64,000 nt of DNA from Hemibagrus wyckioides (taxonomy: Eukaryota > Chordata > Actinopteri > Siluriformes > Bagridae): contig NC_080715.1 of assembly GCF_019097595.1 (NCBI RefSeq), positions 30,339,355 to 30,403,354 of the forward strand, in the 5' to 3' direction. A program made the translations under genes and the position numbers. The notes beneath the pieces are model-generated. The model saw nothing but the letters and a program-made list of their open reading frames with translations. It was not told where the DNA came from and did no database searches. This document shows, piece after piece, positions 11,191-22,543 of the stretch; within the stretch, counting starts at the first letter, position 1; each line of letters starts with the position of its first letter.

Positions 11191-12785
11191 AAGAGACCTC
11201 TGGGACAGGCACTTCAAAATGAACAGATGCTTTTTGATTTTCAAATTGTACATTTTGTATTGCAATACAGCTAGAAGAGAAATAATCACAGCGGTCAGAT
11301 GCATTGGGAAATAATTTCTGGAGACATGATCTGTACATAATTTACATCAAAACTAAAACTGGCAGATCTTGAGACTACACATAGTCATAAAACTTAGTGG
11401 CTGTCTAACAGCTATTTTTGGAATTTTATTTTATTTCTGCCAAATTTATCGCCTAGTAGCTAGTATCAGCTAGTATATTTATTAATTGGATAAATATATT
11501 TAATTCTGGTCTTTCACTACATATAAATCAGCAATAAATCAGTGACTTCACGTAACATCGCTCTTAATTTACATTTACATCTTCAAATATGTTTACTCAT
11601 CTTTATTGTCATTTATAAGGCTATTATAAAATTGATTACATCTTTTTTAGATGTGTTGTGTCTAATTACTGTCATTTATTATGAAAAAGGATGCCTAATG
11701 AAAATAGGGTCCAATGTTACAATGGGATAAGTAACGGAATTGGTAACTCTTTTGGGTTAATGATCTTGAAACAAACATGAAACCAACAAACAAACAAACA
11801 AGTAGACACATTCTCAGTATAACCAATCCAATTTATCTACCTAATCTTAAATACATTGTGCCCTGATGATATAAATCTTAACATCAGCAAGCAATTTCAT
11901 TATACAGCAATGATTTCTCATTACATCTCCTGTCATCGTTCTGAAAAGCTTCTAAATTGAAAATTAATTGCAAAAGCATCATCAAACTGTCATTAACCAA
12001 CGATAGTGTCAGTCACTAATCAGTCATTGTTTTGAATGAAGCTGGTGTGGACTGGTGGACCACTGGGTTGGGTCTTTTCACAGGTTCACTTGATATTTCA
12101 TATGAAATTCATCCTTTGCCATTAAAACAAAGTGGATATTTTTAAACTGTAGTAACAATTCAGAATTTTTCAGAAGGACTAAATATATCTAGAGCTTGGT
12201 ATCTAATGTTAGCTAGCTACATTTTTTTTTTTTACTTTAGTTGTCGCCATCTTTTACCAAGAAAGCTAGCTATAGCCGGCTAAATACAAATGCAAAGTAA
12301 AGCAGATGTCGGTTGAGACGACACATTCAGCTGATGGTGCTATATAACACTTCTTCAGGTCAAAAGAAAGGAGGACAACAATGCTAACATTCTGAAAAGG
12401 GCTCTAAGTGAAACTGGGTGATAAGCATTCCTGAGCAGATGGAAAGGTCTGCAACAGCACCCATCACCTCCCTAAAATATCATCGTGACATCCATTAACC
12501 CAGTGGTTTCACTCTGATTCACATCTTTGGACCCTGCTGTCATGTGAGTGCCATGATTCTGCAGGTGTGAATCACACCCAGGGATTAGTCATTGAGGAAG
12601 CTCCCGTCTTCATGTAGAACAGGTGAAAATTAATCCTTTCTTCATGACTCTCCTCTAAATTGCCTCTACTGGTCTGGCTTGTTCATTTTTTAATTGGTTA
12701 CTGCAATTTTGTGGTATTTAGGTGATGTTTATATAAGCATCCTGCTCAGGGTTTTGGTGGCTGTAGAGCGAATAGCAGTTCATAG
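11191..12785. other. Unique non-coding DNA
   Basis: No repeat family or exon recognised. The part near 12420-12620 is comparatively GC-balanced and repeat-free. Confidence 0.5.
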
Positions 12786-12817
12786 TGCACCACACACACA
12801 CACACACACACACACGC
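12786..12817. repeat. (CA)n microsatellite
   Basis: About 14 CA units. Confidence 0.9.
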
Positions 12818-13474
12818 AAACCTAAGGGCAACTGGCTATTTTTGTTAGGTAGTGGAAACTAGTCCCACTGCACTGCGCCACCTTAATGACCTAATTAATT
12901 ATTTGTGGTGTAAGTTTATATTGCGCTTATTTAAAGTAGACATTGTTTCATATATAAGTTTACCCTGAATCATAAAATGCAAAATAAATTGTGTTCATTT
13001 AAAAAAAAATTAAAAATAACTCCATAACCCCAAACGCAAAGACCCCCAAACAACTCAGACCTTGATCAAAATGAACCAATTCTTGGGTCGTTCAACATAT
13101 AACCCATAACTCGTGTCTACTGTTATATTCAAATTGCATGAAGCTTCTTTTACCAGCAAGGGCAAATTTTACATAATCCAAAGAAATCCTTTATATGTAC
13201 AGTTTAAATTATGGGTCATAAAAAAGATCCACAACAGTACCTTGTGAGACACCAGCATGGGCTGAATGGAAGCCTGTAAGGCCGACATTAATAAATAAAT
13301 CAGAACAGAGGCTCATGGGAAAGGGTTCACGTTCACAGCTGTGTAACCAGTGGTCTGCAGAAATTCAGGGTAATACTTTAACCTTAAAAGCACATTCACA
13401 TTCCTTCATTAACACTTACTTAAATATTTATATTTGACAGACAACCTTAACCAGAGAGACTTACACTTTATACA
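12818..13474. other. Unique non-coding DNA
   Basis: AT-rich, nothing recognised. Confidence 0.5.
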
Positions 13475-13570
13475 GCTGGACAGTTAAGGGTCCAGCAGTG
13501 GAAGGCCTGTGAGACTCATAACCTTCTAATCACTAATCCAGCACCTTAACCACTAAGCTACCACATCCCC
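13475..13570 (-). mobile_element. tRNA-derived SINE, family S2, 5' part
   Basis: Read on the minus strand from 13570 it begins GGGGATGTGGTAGCTTAGTG, then GTTAAGGTGCTGGATTAG, then a GAAGGTTATGAGTCTC block. This is the tRNA-like head with its A-box-like TAGCTTAGTGGTTAAGG and a decayed B box. Other copies lie at 50535-50650, 58461-58722, 62428-62640, 63502-63712 and the window end (63968). Confidence 0.8.
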
Positions 13571-14319
13571 AAAAATGAGTTAATGATGAGATTAAACATG
13601 TACTAGTCATGAACTAATAGTGAGCTAACATTAACTATGATGTGAATTCATGCAGAATTAAGGACAACCTTAAGTGTGTGTTTGTTAGTTAATGTTTTAG
13701 TTAACATGAGCTGCTCTATAACAAAGAACATGAATTAAACGTTCATATCATATCAGACTCTTTATATCATTTGTCATATACAGCTGCGTACACAAACATC
13801 ACTGATGGAGTGGGATTACTTTCATCATTTACATTCATTCTCCATTTATTTAATAAAAACTCCAATCATTTCATCTGAATAGTTTTGCATTATTCTCCAT
13901 CCATTTCCCTTCCAGTGCCAATGTAATACTAGTAGGTGTTCCAGGTGGCTTGGGTCTGGGGCTCTGCTCCTTTATACACAAGCTTAAATTCAAGATTTAC
14001 TCATTTAGCAGATGCCACTACTTATTATCATTGTTCTATAAGATAATTTTTGGTGTTTTAGTCTTCGATAGAGCATGTTTGATTTAGTTTACCACTATAG
14101 ATGGTCAGAATAAACAAAATGTCATTATATTAACTTACTAAAATGTACGTCTGCATGAATATAAAACTCACGTGGTAATTAAAGTCCTCGGTAGTTCATG
14201 ATTAGTACACCGCTTAACTCCTTATTACTTTCTATATAAGTAAGTATTAATTCAGGCATTAGTGCATGATTATACGTGTACTGTTACTGTAAAGTAACGG
14301 CTCAGTGACTCGAAGAGAT
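13571..14319. other. Unique non-coding DNA
   Basis: AT-rich, nothing recognised. Confidence 0.5.
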
Positions 14320-14600
14320 CCTTCTTGCTGAGGCAGCAGCTTCTTTACTTCAGAAAGCTCAGCAACAGAAAGGAGAGAAAAGGTTCAGCAGATGAAGAGC
14401 ACAATGACTGTCTGTTGTGTCTCAAGGGGAAGGGCATTTGGATTTTGATGTCCTGGGAGGAAGAGTTAGGCTTTAAGAAAACCAGCAGCGCTCAACTAAT
14501 CAGGTAATTTAATTGCTAATTGCTGTCATTTTCCAGATGTTGCACACGGCTGCAGGGTGACATTACTGATATCATTACATGATAGCCGTCTTTTAATAAC
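14320..14600. other. Repeat-free block with TAAT-core motifs (possible conserved element)
   Basis: Contains CAACTAATCAGGTAATTTAA and TTGCTAATTGCTGTCATT in a stretch with no simple repeats, bounded by AT-rich DNA. A 60-codon frame overlaps it (14325-14507) but has no family resemblance. Regulatory function is a guess from composition. Confidence 0.22.
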
Positions 14601-14726
14601 ACTAGAGATAATTCTTAAATATTAATTTAAATATTAAGTGAATATGAGAAGTATGCTAACAGGGCATTTAACAATTGCATTTTACTTGGGATATAATGTA
14701 TAATTATCAGTATATTGCAATAATTA

Positions 14727-14727
<1 letters not shown>

Positions 14728-14780
<53 letters not shown>
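14728..14780. repeat. (ATT)n microsatellite
   Basis: Uninterrupted ATT run, followed by degenerate (TTTA)n around 14836-14900. Confidence 0.95.
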
Positions 14781-14783
<3 letters not shown>

Positions 14784-14899
14784 ACAACATAATATTATAT
14801 ATAATATAGCTATTTGTTTTATATCAACATTTGAACTTTATTTATTTATATATTTATTTACTTACTTATTTATTTGTTTGTTTGTTTATGTATTTATTC

Positions 14900-16149
14900 C
14901 ATTTAAAATTAATTTTTCAGGGCTATAATTTTTTTATTAAATAACAGCACTCTTTAGCACTTTTAAGACAGATTATTTGCATTATAGCAATGACTATATT
15001 TGTAATTTTACTTCGTTTTCACACCAGGAAATAGCCTTCATTATGCATTAAAAAACATTTTTTTAATTTTATTTTTTAGAATCTATAAAGTGGAAAAGAG
15101 TGTATTCATTTATTTGATGTTATTTTATTTTATTTATTTTTTAGAGTGACTCTCCAACTGTTTTGAGTACTACATTGCACAGATAATACATATTATGGGT
15201 ACAAAACAATAAATGTTAATAATTATAGTATGTTATGTTAGGTTAGGTTAGATTAGGTCAGATTAGGCTATTTTTATTTTACAAACATTGTTATGCCTTT
15301 CCATCTTTTCAGGTTTGTTATTTTTGCCTGAACAGGCAATTAACAACTCAACAAAATTTAATGACAGTAACATAACACAGATGTACAATTTTGTCAATTT
15401 AAATAGCCACTTTTAATAAAATGTGCATATTTAAACATGCTATATTTGGCATGAGTTTCTTCATAATGTCCTGGTGAGCATTTAATTTTGATAAGTTGAA
15501 CCAACAACCCGAGTCTAATCTCACATTGATTTGGATATGAAAAGCATCACAGGCAAGCTCATTAGCTGCCATAATCATTTCAGCCTCCCACTAACGTCTT
15601 CATGGACAGTTAAACATACACAAAACCTTTCAGTGTTTGCTTTCTATATTCCATTAAAATGCAATAAATCAAACGGCAGGCCATTAATCACCATTCATGT
15701 GGATTAATGAAAAGTGAGAATAGACAGAATGATTATATACAGACTGATGTAACTTTTAGTAATGACTTTTATTTTGCTTTCCGTTTATTTTCCCAAAGTC
15801 CCAAATGCAACAAATGGCCAAATAGGATTGTTAAGGTGTTTGTGGTTTGGTTGATGTTAAAAATATATTATTAAATTTCCAAAAAAATTGATTAAAATCC
15901 ATGTATGTTGATTCATTTTAAAAGAGGAAGTCAGTGTGTGTGAAGCACTTGATTAATTTTCATAGAGTTTAAGATACTCCACATGCCTGCCAAATTCGAA
16001 CACTTGACAATAGCTATGTGAAGAACAGCAAAGAGTTTAGCAGTAGTTTCGTTTCATTTAAGCATGCCAACTTTATCAGGTCTAGGTTTCTATTCTATTT
16101 TTTCCACATTTAATGTCATATAGCAACTAACAAAATCCAACATGCTAGT
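14900..16149. other. AT-rich non-coding DNA
   Basis: Mostly AT-rich and unremarkable. A short degenerate TTAGG run lies at 15229-15269. The part at 15480-15740 is more balanced and repeat-free (GCTCATTAGCTGCCATAATC) and could be a conserved element. Confidence 0.5.
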
Positions 16150-16960
16150 GCTAACCAATTATCTTGCTTGTAATAAAGAGAAAAGTCTTTTTGGGTAAGA
16201 GTCTGTCAACCTAGCACATCTTGATTTGGAGATTTTCTTCCACTCTTCCTTGCAAAAATGCTCCAGGTCTATCAAATTGCAAGGAGATCTCCTGTGCACA
16301 GAGCTCTTCAAGCCATTGCACTGGTTTCAATAGGATTCAGACCTGGGCATGGACTGGGCCATTTCAAAACAATTTTCTTCTTATAAAGCTATTCCTTTGT
16401 TGACATGGGCTTGTGCTTTGGGTCATTCTCCTGCTGGAAGGTGATATGTTTCTTTATCTTCAGCTGTGTAACAGAGACCTGCAGGTTTTGTACCAAAAAT
16501 AGATTGCTATTTGGAGTTGTCCATGACTCCTCTTATCGTGACACAAGCCCCGGTTCTACCTTGGTCTCATCAGACACATTTTGCCGCATGGTTTGGGGTG
16601 ATTTAGGCAGGTTTGGATGTTTTGGGTTTTTTGGGGGGGGTTTTTTCCACAAAAAAACCCCACTCTACTCCATAGCCCAGAATTGTGAAGAATATGAGAG
16701 ATTGCTGTCACATGCAGGGGGTGACCAGTACTTGCCACATATTTTCTTCCAGCTTATTTATTGTTGTCTCTAGGCAGTTTGCTAATATATTTTGTCTTAT
16801 CCTTCTGTCAATTTTGAAGAGACTTCCTGTTTTTGGTAATGTCACTATGGTGCCCCATGTTCTCCACTTGTTATTTTTTGTTGATTCATGGAATTTCACA
16901 GTTTCCATGGTACAATAAATTCTTTCATTCTCCTTTCCTGATCAATCCCTTTTATCAGTA
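16150..16960 (-). pseudogene. Tc1-type transposase pseudogene, close to full length
   Basis: Read from 16960 downwards, the order of a Tc1 transposase is kept. First comes an HTH/linker segment (TWGTIVTLPKTG, FKIDRR, about 16880-16810). LEENMWQVLVTPCM and HVTAISHILHNSGLWSR (16760-16660) match the LASTGCVVHVTTISRILHMS-type region. A MRQNVSDETKVEPG segment around 16590-16550 holds the first catalytic Asp. TFQQENDPKHK (16470-16440) is the second block, with Asn-Asp kept. WLYKKKIVLKWPSPCPGLNPIE (16400-16330, given as a landmark) is the third. The C-terminal FCKEEWKKISKSRCARLTDS lies about 16260-16200. The segment between the first and second Asp is shortened, and stops and frameshifts are scattered through it, so it is inactive. 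No terminal repeats were found. Confidence 0.85.
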
Positions 16961-17252
16961 AAATTCCATAAGCTGTTTGAAACCAAAAAAAGAAAAGAAA
17001 ATTTTGAGGGTTAATCAGAATCACCTCCTTGATGATAAGTGTATGGAAATTTCTCTTGAACATGAGTTTGAATGTGATTCAGAATGAGATTCTGAGCACA
17101 GTCACGCCGCTAACTATAAAAAGGTTCAATTGAATTTTCTTGGTTTAAGTTTTACATAAGAAAAAATCTGAACTTTTATCAAGGTGGGTATAGAATTAAA
17201 CATTAAAATGTTTCTATATCAGCATAGTATTTTTCTTTTCATACAGAAGCAT

Positions 17253-17651
17253 TGTCACGTCTGTGGTTGCTGCGTGCAACCGCACACCATGGAGTAGACC
17301 CGTACGCAGGATTCAAATAAGCACTGCTTTATTAACGTAAACACAAGACATGGGGTAGACTAACTGAAAGACAAAGACATGACACCACTCAAAACTGAAA
17401 CCAAAACGCTAACAGAAACCTGACTTACGGACAACAAACATAGAACATAGAACATTGACAAAGACAGGTACGAAAGGATCCCTATTTATAGGGCACAACA
17501 TTAGGACTAATGGGGAACAAGTGATACGGTGGGTATAAGAACAATTGTAAAATGGCATGGCACAAAATACACACAATAAAGCAGGCTTCACAGAATCACC
17601 TGCCAACACCCTCTCCAGGCCTGGCAGGGAACTGTCTAGCTGTTCCTGACA
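17253..17651 (-). mobile_element. Solo LTR, probably of a Ty3/gypsy retrotransposon
   Basis: 399 bp bounded by TGTCA...TGACA, the usual TG...CA retroviral-type ends. On the minus strand it begins TGTCAGGAACAGCTAGACAG, has a TATA box in GCCCTATAAATAGGG (about 17497-17483) and a polyadenylation signal in TTAATAAAGCAG (about 17338-17327), and ends CAGACGTGACA. This is the expected U3-R-U5 order. The flanks AGCAT (17248-17252) and AACAT (17652-17656) are a near-match 5-bp target duplication. No internal region adjoins it, so it looks like the product of LTR-LTR recombination. Confidence 0.72.
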
Positions 17652-19424
17652 AACATTTAATTTTGTTATTTTTTGAAGGCATTTTTTTCTTGCTATGAGA
17701 TTGCCATGTACATTGCTTTGTTCCACTAAGCATGCCTAATTAGAGAATTTAGACAGCACGCTGTGAGTCAGAACAAAAGCCTATGGCCTATGGCCGAGTT
17801 GAGTAGGACTAAGAAGAAAAAAAAAACATTTCAAGCTGATCAGAAACAACATGATGTCATGGTGCTTTAACTCCCTCGACTTGTTCAATACATTAAAGAA
17901 GCTCCTTAACAAGCATCACACACCTGGCTCATTTCTATTCTAAAGAGCATGTCTGAATGGGACCACCCCAGAGCCCCTTCACGTATGTCTGTGCAACTTC
18001 CCACACTGGGCTTGTCAACTTGCACCACCCACACATATTCCTATTAATTGCTTTACTGTGGCTCATGTCTGGGGTCAGAAATAGATTTTTCCCGTCAACC
18101 AACAGAGGGAATTATTAAACAGCATGAGGAGGAAAAAGGGGTGGGGAAAATTAAATTTTCACCAGTGCTTGTCAGTACTGCTTACATTCTGGTCGAAGTT
18201 TTTTTTTTTCTTCTTCTTCTTCTTCTCCTGGGCCTCAACAAGGAGCCTAAACACCATATTATAGAAAAATGTTTTCTTCTGAATTGCTGGGGTTGTTGAA
18301 ATTGAAGATAATTGCATTGCAACAATGACAGGGCTTTAGACAACTTAAAAATGGGGAATGGAAAAATAAAACTGAAATCCACCCTTGCTTGTGTGAAGCT
18401 TTGACATTTTAATGGCCGAATAAACAGTAAAAGAAAACACCAATTATGCGTTCATGGTTTTATTTGCAGTCCATTTGAATGAAAAACTGTGTACTTCAGC
18501 CTCTACTTGAAGATAAAATCTGCTCTGAAACACATAAAGCGTGTTATATTGAAATATTGGTGAGATGTTTATCGATTCTGGTGGTAATTTGTTGGCTGCT
18601 GCTGTATTTTGTACCATTGCTGTATGAGGGTTAGTGGTTATTGTGACACTCTGATGCCATGAGCATACAATGGCGATTGGTACATACTGTAAAGGATAAC
18701 AGTCATGTTTTGCTGTTCCTCCTTAAAAGCAAAAGAGAATGCTCTTTCCTCACTCAGTAATGAGAAATCCAACATCATATCAGTAAGAAATCCAATGTAT
18801 AAACTTCCAGAATGCAACACGGCTGTAAATCATATGAAATTACCTTTGGAGAATCAGCTAACATGTGGAAATGGTTCTCTGCGAGAAACTAAAAACCGCA
18901 TATCACCCTAACACCACTCCTACAGTGAGGCACAGTAGTAATAGTATCATGTTTTGTCATCACTAGAGACTGGTCAGGGTTGATTGTGAGATTGTTGGAG
19001 CAGAATACAGGGCAATCTTATAACAAAACCGGTCCATTCTGCAAGGGACTGGGCTGGAGGTTCACCATCCAGCAGATGAGCTACACTTGATTAGTTTAAA
19101 ACCAAGAACCTAAATGCATTAGAAGCCCAGACATGAGTAAAAATTGGTGTCCATGAACTGTCCTTCCATCTGACTGAACCATAGTCAAGAAAAATGGCCC
19201 AAAATATCAAGATCCACATATGCAAAGCTGATCAGAACATACCCCTGAAAGGTTACAGTTGCAAGGAGGTTCTAACAAGTATTAACACAGAGGGTGCAAC
19301 TAACTAAATGTCTGCTTTTAATTAACATTTGTGTTACAATCAAAGATATTTAACATGTAGCTGGGGGTTTATCCACACTGTAATGCACAATATCAACTTT
19401 TCAAGTTAAATATTAAGTCGAATG
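17652..19424. other. Unique non-coding DNA
   Basis: No element recognised. A short TTC run lies at 18197-18226. Frames here are not family-like. Confidence 0.5.
18197..18226. repeat. Poly-T/(TTC)n tract
   Basis: A T run followed by TTC units. Confidence 0.85.
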
Positions 19425-19512
19425 TCACATTTTTCTTTAGGGTTTAATTTGTGTATATCTTATGTTTGTGTTTTGTACAATAAATTTGTTACTTTATCTC
19501 TGAAAACATTGT
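19425..19512 (+). repeat. Left member of a direct repeat pair
   Basis: TATCTTATGTTTGTGTTTTG, then CAATAAATTTGTTACTTTATCTCTGAAAACATTGTAGA (in pieces), recurs with few changes at about 20022-20085. The two flank the LINE-like fragment at 19555-19990. They could be a local duplication or two copies of one element's 3' tail, since both hold an AATAAA. Confidence 0.75.
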
Positions 19513-19554
19513 AGATATGCAAAATACAATAGGACCAATGCAACTGGCCCACCT

Positions 19555-19990
19555 TTGCAGGTACTCGGCCCTGCACCTACTGTGAGTCAGTGGCATCGCT
19601 TCTCCTCTCCTTCTCTCCTCCTTTCAAGCACCAGGATGGGTACATCTCTCAGCTGCACAAGGGTTGGTAGTTACAGATGGACATCAGATGGGCACCCCTC
19701 TTCCTTGGTGTTTCACCGATTTAAGCCCATGACACCTCGGGAGGGCTCAACAGCAGATCCAGTGTCCTGGATCTACCCCTTGCTGACCATCACCCAACTC
19801 TATGTCATAGTTCGTCCTTCAACAGGTTGGCTCTTCCACCGCACTTCCCGCTGTATCCAGATCCAATGAGATGCTTTTTCTGCCTGTTCGGTGACCTTGG
19901 CTACCAGCTGTTTCCTGGCCATCCCTTCAATCCCCAGCAGTCCAAGCATTCTCCAGAGTGACTGCCCAGCAAAACCTCTGCAGCCAACCT
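19555..19990 (-). pseudogene. LINE-type C-terminal ORF fragment
   Basis: On the minus strand from 19990 the translation reads EVGCRGFAGQSLWRMLGLLG, then GMARKQLVAKVTEQAEKASH and WIWIQRE. This resembles the segment that follows the reverse transcriptase in a group of fish non-LTR retrotransposons (EVGCRGF...AEKASRWLWLKR type). A stop follows, and the rest (to about 19555) is frameshifted. No RT core motif is present. I am fairly sure of the resemblance, less of the clade. Confidence 0.6.
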
Positions 19991-20021
19991 CTACTGGTAA
20001 ATATCTGTATGTACATATATC

Positions 20022-20085
20022 TGTGTATCTTGTGTTTGTGTTTTGTGCAATAAAACAATTGTTTACTTTATCTCTGAAAACACTG
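20022..20085 (+). repeat. Right member of a direct repeat pair
   Basis: TATCTTGTGTTTGTGTTTTG, AATAAAACAATTG and TTTACTTTATCTCTGAAAAC repeat the sequence at 19455-19512. Confidence 0.75.
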
Positions 20086-20129
20086 TAGACACATGTTAAT
20101 AAAAGGCTAATAGTATAAAGGGGTTTAAA

Positions 20130-20402
20130 TCAAATCTCTGACCAATAAATAGGAACAGCCTAGGCTGGAATGTTTATTGAAACATCTGAGTTTACAGTAT
20201 AACCATTTAATACAGTAAATAAGTGATAAAAACCTCTGACAAATAAATAGGAACAGCCTAGGCCAGAATGTTGATTGAAACAGCTGAGTAATTGTTTAAT
20301 AAATAAGTTATTTAAAAAAAAAAAAAAACTTCTGTCAAATAACTAGAAACAGAATAGGCTGAAACAGCAGGGCTTGTTTGTTGAATAAGTTATGTAAAAA
20401 AA
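20130..20402 (+). repeat. Minisatellite, about three units of 75-100 bp
   Basis: The unit core CTCTGACMAATAAATAGGAA, CAGCCTAGGC, TTGAAACA, then AAATAAGT, occurs at about 20136, 20233 and (more diverged: CTTCTGTCAAATAACTAGAA) 20329. Each of the later units ends in an A run (AAAAAAAAAAAAAAA near 20314; AAAAAAAA near 20398). Confidence 0.8.
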
Positions 20403-20569
20403 AGCCTTTGGTGTCAAAATGTCATTTTATAACAAAAGCTTAACATGAAGCTGTTTTAAGATGAACTTGAAATGAAATTTCAGCTGCAACTTTCTGTCCT
20501 AGGTCATAGAAGACAAAGATAAGATCACTTTAGATTTTAGTCTTACAATGTTTACTCTATGTAAGGCAC

Positions 20570-20665
20570 TGTACCTGGAGGGGCAAACAGCATTAGAAGG
20601 AGTAACCAGAGCTCAGGATCGAACCAGGGACCCTGGAGCTGTGAGATGTGCCACTCTGCCAGTAA
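20570..20665 (-). repeat. Fragment of a SINE-like fish repeat (family R3, head)
   Basis: On the minus strand: TGGCAGAGTGGCACATCTCA, CAGCTCCAGGGTCCCTGG, TTCGATCCTGAGCTCTGG. This resembles the head of a widespread fish repeat whose downstream part is seen at 33700-33960. GGTTCGATCC is B-box-like, suggesting a tRNA origin. Confidence 0.6.
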
Positions 20666-21275
20666 AAACAATACTGATGTCTCATTCTTATAATGTCATT
20701 ATGCTAATCTTTTTGAAGGATATCAAAAATTCTGCAAGGCACTCAAAATTCTAATAAACCTGATTTTTGAGTTTTAAAAACCATATTTACCTCTTGTCTA
20801 TCTGATTAAAAATATATAAACAGCAGAATGATGCTTACACTTTTCACTAAAGCATGATCTCTAAATAATGAACTACTTTATACTGACATTTACCCTGACA
20901 TGTCATTGCTCTTCAGAATTTAAAGATGAAGTTGCTCCATTTAGAGTGGTTAATACAACCAGGTGAGTGAAACACTGCAGTAAAACCTCTGTGAAGAAGC
21001 AAGGTCAGCTTTGGTTGGATTGTGTCTGGAGCTCAGTCAGGGAAATAAGGTGGGAGTGATGAGATTTCCCTAGGACTCCCTAGAATGAAGGCCAGTTTGA
21101 ATCCTGGAGACTCTTCTGAATTCTTGGCCAGGTAAGCTGGCTTATGCTAAGGACAGATGGAGAACCCACAGAAGAGCTGCTATCCATGGAACCTTCTAAA
21201 TGTTGTGGCAGGTGGTGATAACAGGACTGTAAACGACACACACATGGAGGAAATTGTTTTTTTAAATTATTTTTT
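20666..21275. other. Unique non-coding DNA
   Basis: Nothing recognised. 20930-21160 is relatively GC-balanced. Confidence 0.5.
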
Positions 21276-21290
21276 TATTATTATTATTAC

Positions 21291-21361
<71 letters not shown>
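21276..21361. repeat. (ATT)n microsatellite
   Basis: About 25 units with one ACC interruption. It accounts for the poly-isoleucine stretch in the frame at 21157-21456. Confidence 0.95.
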
Positions 21362-21362
<1 letters not shown>

Positions 21363-21956
21363 TGAGAATGAACCTTTCAAAATGTATTCAGTAATAAATT
21401 CTAATGCAATATATAAAATGAGATGTGTTCAAAATTTATTTAGGATTTTTGCATAAAAATATGCTGTATTGTTATTGTGCAATTTTACGTGAATTTTAAT
21501 TTTTATAGTAGCCAGAGATCAAGGTGAATGGAATAGAAACGTGAACTTGTTTAAACTTATTTTAGTTTTTTATATGGTAGTTTATTAGCTATTCATATGA
21601 GACAACAGGACAGCCCTGGCTCAGTGCTCAAGGTATTGGTCTCCAGATTAGACTTCTGCATTAGACCTTATACTAAGCAAACATAGAGACATTCCATGCA
21701 TGAATTAATAATTATTCAATACCCTACATCCTCAAGTGTACCCATTAAAAAAAAAAAAAAATTCAGTCAGTGTGAAATCCATTTTACTGAGCACAGGAAT
21801 GTGAATACAAAAATGTATGAATTGATATTAATTTATTATTTATTATTTTTAATAATAATTTATATTTTAATCTTAAAAGGGTTGCTTGATAACTGTGAAA
21901 ACACAACGTTATATCTCGAAAGAAATGTTTCCCTGCATTGGTTAACATGCCAAATT

Positions 21957-22541
21957 GAGTCCTGACCTCAACCTGATAGAACACCTTTGGGATGAATTAG
22001 AGCAGGGACTCTGAGCCATTCCAAAACTGGGACGTCTGCCTTTACATGCACATGAATGTAATATGGAGTTGACCCACCCTTTGCAGCTATAATAGCTTTA
22101 AATCTTCTGGGAAGGCTTTCCACAAAGTTTAGAAGCTTGTTTATGGGAATTTTTGACCATTCCTCTAGAAGCGCATTTGTGAGTTTGCACTGATGTTGGA
22201 CGAGAAGGCCTGGTTTGCAGTTTCCACTCTAATTCATCACATAGGTGTTCTATCAGGTTGAGGTCAGGACTCTGAAGTTCCTCCACACCAGACTCGCTAA
22301 TTCATGTCTTTATGGACCTTGCTTTGTGCACTGGTGTGTGGTCATGTTGGAACAGGAAGGGATCATCCCCAAACTGTTCCCACAAAGTTGGGAGCATGAA
22401 ATTGTCCAAAATTTCTTGGTATGAAGCTGAAGCATTAAGAGTTCCTTTCACTGGAACTAAGGGGCCGAGTCCAGCCCCTGAAAAACAACAACTGAATTCA
22501 TTGATTTGGAGGGGTGTCCCAAAACTTTTGGCAATATAGTA
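21957..22541 (-). mobile_element. Short non-autonomous Tc1 element, copy T1, with an inverted fragment at its left edge
   Basis: The main body (about 22017-22541, minus strand) ends in GTCCCAAAACTTTTGGCAAT followed by TA, the terminal repeat also seen at 32876 and 59433. Its minus-strand coding remnant is the C-terminal half of a Tc1 transposase: the CAPVHKA-type second block is lost in mutations, but the [16 protein letters not shown] block with its Glu is readable at about 22272-22220. The first catalytic Asp lies outside the element, so it is non-autonomous. The left terminal repeat is damaged (CATTCCAAAACTGGGACG). Directly outside it, 21957-22015 holds the [17 protein letters not shown]-coding segment again in the opposite orientation. 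Confidence 0.8.
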
Positions 22542-22543
22542 TA

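Noticed and set aside
15229..15269. Telomere-like TTAGGTTAGG run
   Set aside because: Only a few degenerate pentamer-like units in AT-rich DNA. Vertebrate telomeric repeat is TTAGGG, so an interstitial telomere is not supported.
21600..21670. Possible S2 SINE head (CTGGCTCAGTGCTCAAGG)
   Set aside because: Too diverged and without any recognisable body or tail.
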